DNA from: Dehalococcoidia bacterium
GTDB lineage: Bacteria > Chloroflexota > Dehalococcoidia > Dehalococcoidales > JAUXAE01
Assembly: GCA_030665535.1 (NCBI GenBank)
Contig: DAOUZU010000011.1
Location: 1 to 15,223, forward strand
Length of the DNA: 15,223 nt
Direction: 5' to 3'
In this document: piece after piece, positions 13,545 through 15,223 of the stretch
Numbering within the stretch: the stretch's first letter is position 1
Layout of the letters: every line of letters starts with the position of its first letter
The notes under the pieces: generated by a model
Told to the model about the DNA's origin: nothing
Databases searched by the model: none
Seen by the model: only the letters and a program-made list of their open reading frames with translations
Program-made: the position numbers and the translations under genes

Positions 13545-14846
13545 ATGGAAAAACAGAGTGTAGGCATCGGTCTTATCGGTTTGGGCATAGTCGCCAGCCA
13601 GGTGGCCAGGGTGCTTACTGAAAAGGCGAATCTCCTGGCGGAGCAGGCCGGCTGTCCCGTCGTCCTGCGCAAAATCAAAGTGCTGCCCCAGGATATGAGC
13701 CGGCCGCAGGTGGCCGAAATGGACGCCGCGCTCTTCACCACCGACGACGACCAGTTCTTCAACACGCCGGGGATTGATATTATCGTAGAGGCCATCGGCG
13801 GCGAGCAGCCGGCCCTTGAATATCTCCGGCGGGCGCTCTCCGGTGGCCGCTATGTTGTCACCTCCAACAAAGAGGTGGTGGCCAAGCATGCCGCCGAGCT
13901 TCTCTCCCTGGCGCGGGAAAACGGCGTCGAGCTGCGCTGTGAGGCCAGTGTCGGCGGCGGCATTCCGCTGATTTCACCCTTCCAGCACGACCTGGTGGCC
14001 AACGAGATAAAGGGCATCTACGCCATTATCAACGGCACTACCAATTATATACTGACCCGTATGGATAAAGACGGTCTGGATTTCGCCTCGGCCCTCGGCC
14101 AGGCGCAGCAGCTGGGCTATGCCGAGGCCGACCCCACCAATGATGTTGAAGGCATTGACGCCGTCTACAAGCTGGCTATCCTGGCCTCGTTGGCTTTTAA
14201 ATGCCAGGTTAGGCCCGATGATATTTACCGGGAGGGTATATCACGCTTGAGCGCTCGTGATTTCCGCTACGCCAGGGAGTTTGGTTTCGCTATAAAGCTG
14301 CTGGCTATCGCCAAGCAGAGCGACGGCTCGTTAGAAGTAAGGGTGCACCCCGTTTTTCTGCCCCAAGACTCCTTCCTGGCAAAGGTTGACGGCGTCTATA
14401 ACGCTGTCCTGGCCGAGGGAGACCTGGTGGGCAAGGTGATATTACTGGGCGAAGGCGCCGGGCCACTGCCCACCTCCAGTGCCGTCGTGGCCGATGTCGT
14501 CCAGGCGGCTATAGACGTAAGACGGGGCACTGATGGCGTGGGGCACTGGCGGATAGCCGGGGATGTGGCTCTCAAACCAATGGCCCAGGTGGAAACACGC
14601 TACTACTTCCGCTTAAGCACCGCCGATACGGCCGGTGTCCTGGCCCAGATTGCCCAGGTGTTGGGCGACCACAAAATCAGCATTTCCTCGGCCATCCAGA
14701 AGGAGGCCGATAGCGCCACGCAGGCGGCGGAGATTGTTTTGATGACCCATCCCGCCCCGGAGAGCGCCGCCCAAAAGGCCCTGGCCGGTCTTGAGCGCCT
14801 TAGCGTTGTCCGCGAGGTCAGCAACCTTATACGGGTAGAGGACTAG
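13545..14846 (+). CDS. hom: Homoserine dehydrogenase with C-terminal ACT domain
   Basis: Reduces aspartate 4-semialdehyde to homoserine with NAD(P)H, a branch step to threonine and methionine. Of 433 residues, the N-terminal Rossmann domain has GLIGLGIVAS (9-18); the third Gly of the usual G-x-G-x-x-G is Ala17. SNKE (107-110) and EASVGGGIPLI (133-143) follow, then INGTTNYIL (162-170). In the catalytic region AEADPTNDVEGIDAVYKL (193-210), Asp205 and Lys209 match the catalytic Asp/Lys pair of the yeast enzyme. Residues 350-433 form an ACT domain, usual for feedback inhibition by threonine. The ATG at 13545 has AAGAGGGG about seven bases upstream. It lies between the foldase gene (19 bases) and thrC (9 bases), in one operon. 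There is no fused aspartokinase, so this is the monofunctional type. Confidence 0.96.
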   Translation: MEKQSVGIGLIGLGIVASQVARVLTEKANLLAEQAGCPVVLRKIKVLPQDMSRPQVAEMDAALFTTDDDQFFNTPGIDIIVEAIGGEQPALEYLRRALSGGRYVVTSNKEVVAKHAAELLSLARENGVELRCEASVGGGIPLISPFQHDLVANEIKGIYAIINGTTNYILTRMDKDGLDFASALGQAQQLGYAEADPTNDVEGIDAVYKLAILASLAFKCQVRPDDIYREGISRLSARDFRYAREFGFAIKLLAIAKQSDGSLEVRVHPVFLPQDSFLAKVDGVYNAVLAEGDLVGKVILLGEGAGPLPTSSAVVADVVQAAIDVRRGTDGVGHWRIAGDVALKPMAQVETRYYFRLSTADTAGVLAQIAQVLGDHKISISSAIQKEADSATQAAEIVLMTHPAPESAAQKALAGLERLSVVREVSNLIRVED

Positions 14847-14855
14847 CCGGCGAAG

Positions 14856-15223
14856 ATGAAAATAGGGATATTGGCCAGCCACAGGGACTTTTTACCGCTC
14901 ACGGCGGCAACGCCGCCTATCTCGCTGGGCGAGGGGGATACCCCCCTGGTGAGGTGCCGCCGCCTGGAGGACGAGCTTAGCTGCCGGCGGCTCTACTTCA
15001 AGCTGGAGGGCTCCAATCCCACCGGCTCCTTCAAGGACCGCGGGATGGTGGTGGCCGTGGCCAAGGCGATGGAGGCCGGCCACAAGGCCGTCATCTGCGC
15101 CTCAACGGGCAACACCAGCGCCTCGGCCAGCGCCTACGCCGCCCACGCCGGCCTGGAATCGGTGGTGGTGATTCCCGGCGGCAAGATAGCTCCCGGCAAG
15201 CTGGCCCAGGCAATCGTCTACGG
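14856..15223 (+). CDS. thrC: Threonine synthase, N-terminal part (3'-truncated by window edge)
   Basis: A PLP enzyme that converts O-phosphohomoserine to threonine. Only the first 122 codons are present and the frame is open to the last base. LGEGDTPLVRC (24-34) and LEGSNPTGSFKDRG (50-63) are threonine-synthase hallmarks; Lys60 in SFKDRGM is the expected PLP-linked lysine. CASTGNTSASASAYAAHAG (81-99) is the phosphate-binding glycine/serine loop region. The ATG at 14856 gives the MKIG start and lies nine bases after the hom stop; its Shine-Dalgarno is weak, so translation is probably coupled to hom. Homoserine kinase (thrB) is not in the window. The short-loop bacterial form is suggested, but the rest is unseen. 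Confidence 0.93.
   Translation, partial: MKIGILASHRDFLPLTAATPPISLGEGDTPLVRCRRLEDELSCRRLYFKLEGSNPTGSFKDRGMVVAVAKAMEAGHKAVICASTGNTSASASAYAAHAGLESVVVIPGGKIAPGKLAQAIVY

Noticed and set aside
4358..14850. TAGCCGG after three stop codons (4359, 13523, 14844)
   Set aside because: A shared 7-base string at three gene ends in GC-rich DNA is weak; the bases after it differ and no common structure forms.
1..15223. tRNA, rRNA, CRISPR array, insertion sequence, prophage or integration site
   Set aside because: No cloverleaf, repeat-spacer pattern, transposase or integrase motif, or terminal repeats were seen; gene density and composition look like ordinary core chromosome.

Overview
The window is 15.2 kb of dense, GC-rich bacterial chromosome with no rRNA, tRNA, CRISPR or mobile element. 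It holds 13 protein genes: a 5'-truncated one at the left edge, a 3'-truncated one at the right edge, and 11 complete ones. Bacterial release factor RF1, sigma70-like promoter boxes, Shine-Dalgarno sites and a lipobox show that this is a bacterium. The gene mix (EF-G2-like factor, tungstate transporter under a cofactor riboswitch, ETF, AMP-forming acetyl-CoA synthetase, MobB) suggests an anaerobe that uses tungsten or molybdenum enzymes. My best guess is Chloroflexota, class Dehalococcoidia, but this rests on overall family resemblance and cannot be proven from the sequence alone.

Layout. Block 1 (1-4361, + strand): the end of an EF-G-like gene, then a 260-base gap, then tupA-tupB-tupC encoding a tungstate ABC importer. 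The gap holds a promoter, a structured leader that looks like a molybdenum/tungsten cofactor (Moco/Tuco) riboswitch, and a perfect intrinsic terminator. Block 2 (4358-11321, - strand, read right to left): NDP-sugar pyrophosphorylase and acetyl-CoA synthetase (overlapping by 14 bases), prfA and prmC (overlapping by 4 bases), then etfB and etfA. Internal promoters are likely before prfA and before etfB. Block 3 (11508-15223, + strand): mobB, then a membrane-anchored parvulin-type foldase, homoserine dehydrogenase and the start of threonine synthase. A 186-base divergent promoter region separates blocks 2 and 3. Blocks 1 and 2 meet tail to tail with their stop codons sharing one CTAG.

How the parts fit. 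TupABC would import tungstate, and MobB acts in the dinucleotide-forming step of molybdopterin cofactor synthesis, so both serve pterin-based Mo/W enzymes. The leader reads as an OFF switch: the 3' strand of its closing helix can instead pair with the terminator stem, so tup transcription would stop when cofactor is plentiful. prfA and prmC make RF1 and the enzyme that methylates its GGQ loop. hom and thrC carry out the reduction of aspartate semialdehyde and the last step to threonine. Acs and EtfAB point to acyl-CoA and electron-transfer metabolism, but no partner dehydrogenase is present.

The most interesting item is the tup leader. Next are the Trp-to-Phe change in the acyl pocket of the acetyl-CoA synthetase, the two-lobed C-terminal domain on the tungstate ATPase, and the C-terminal extension on MobB.
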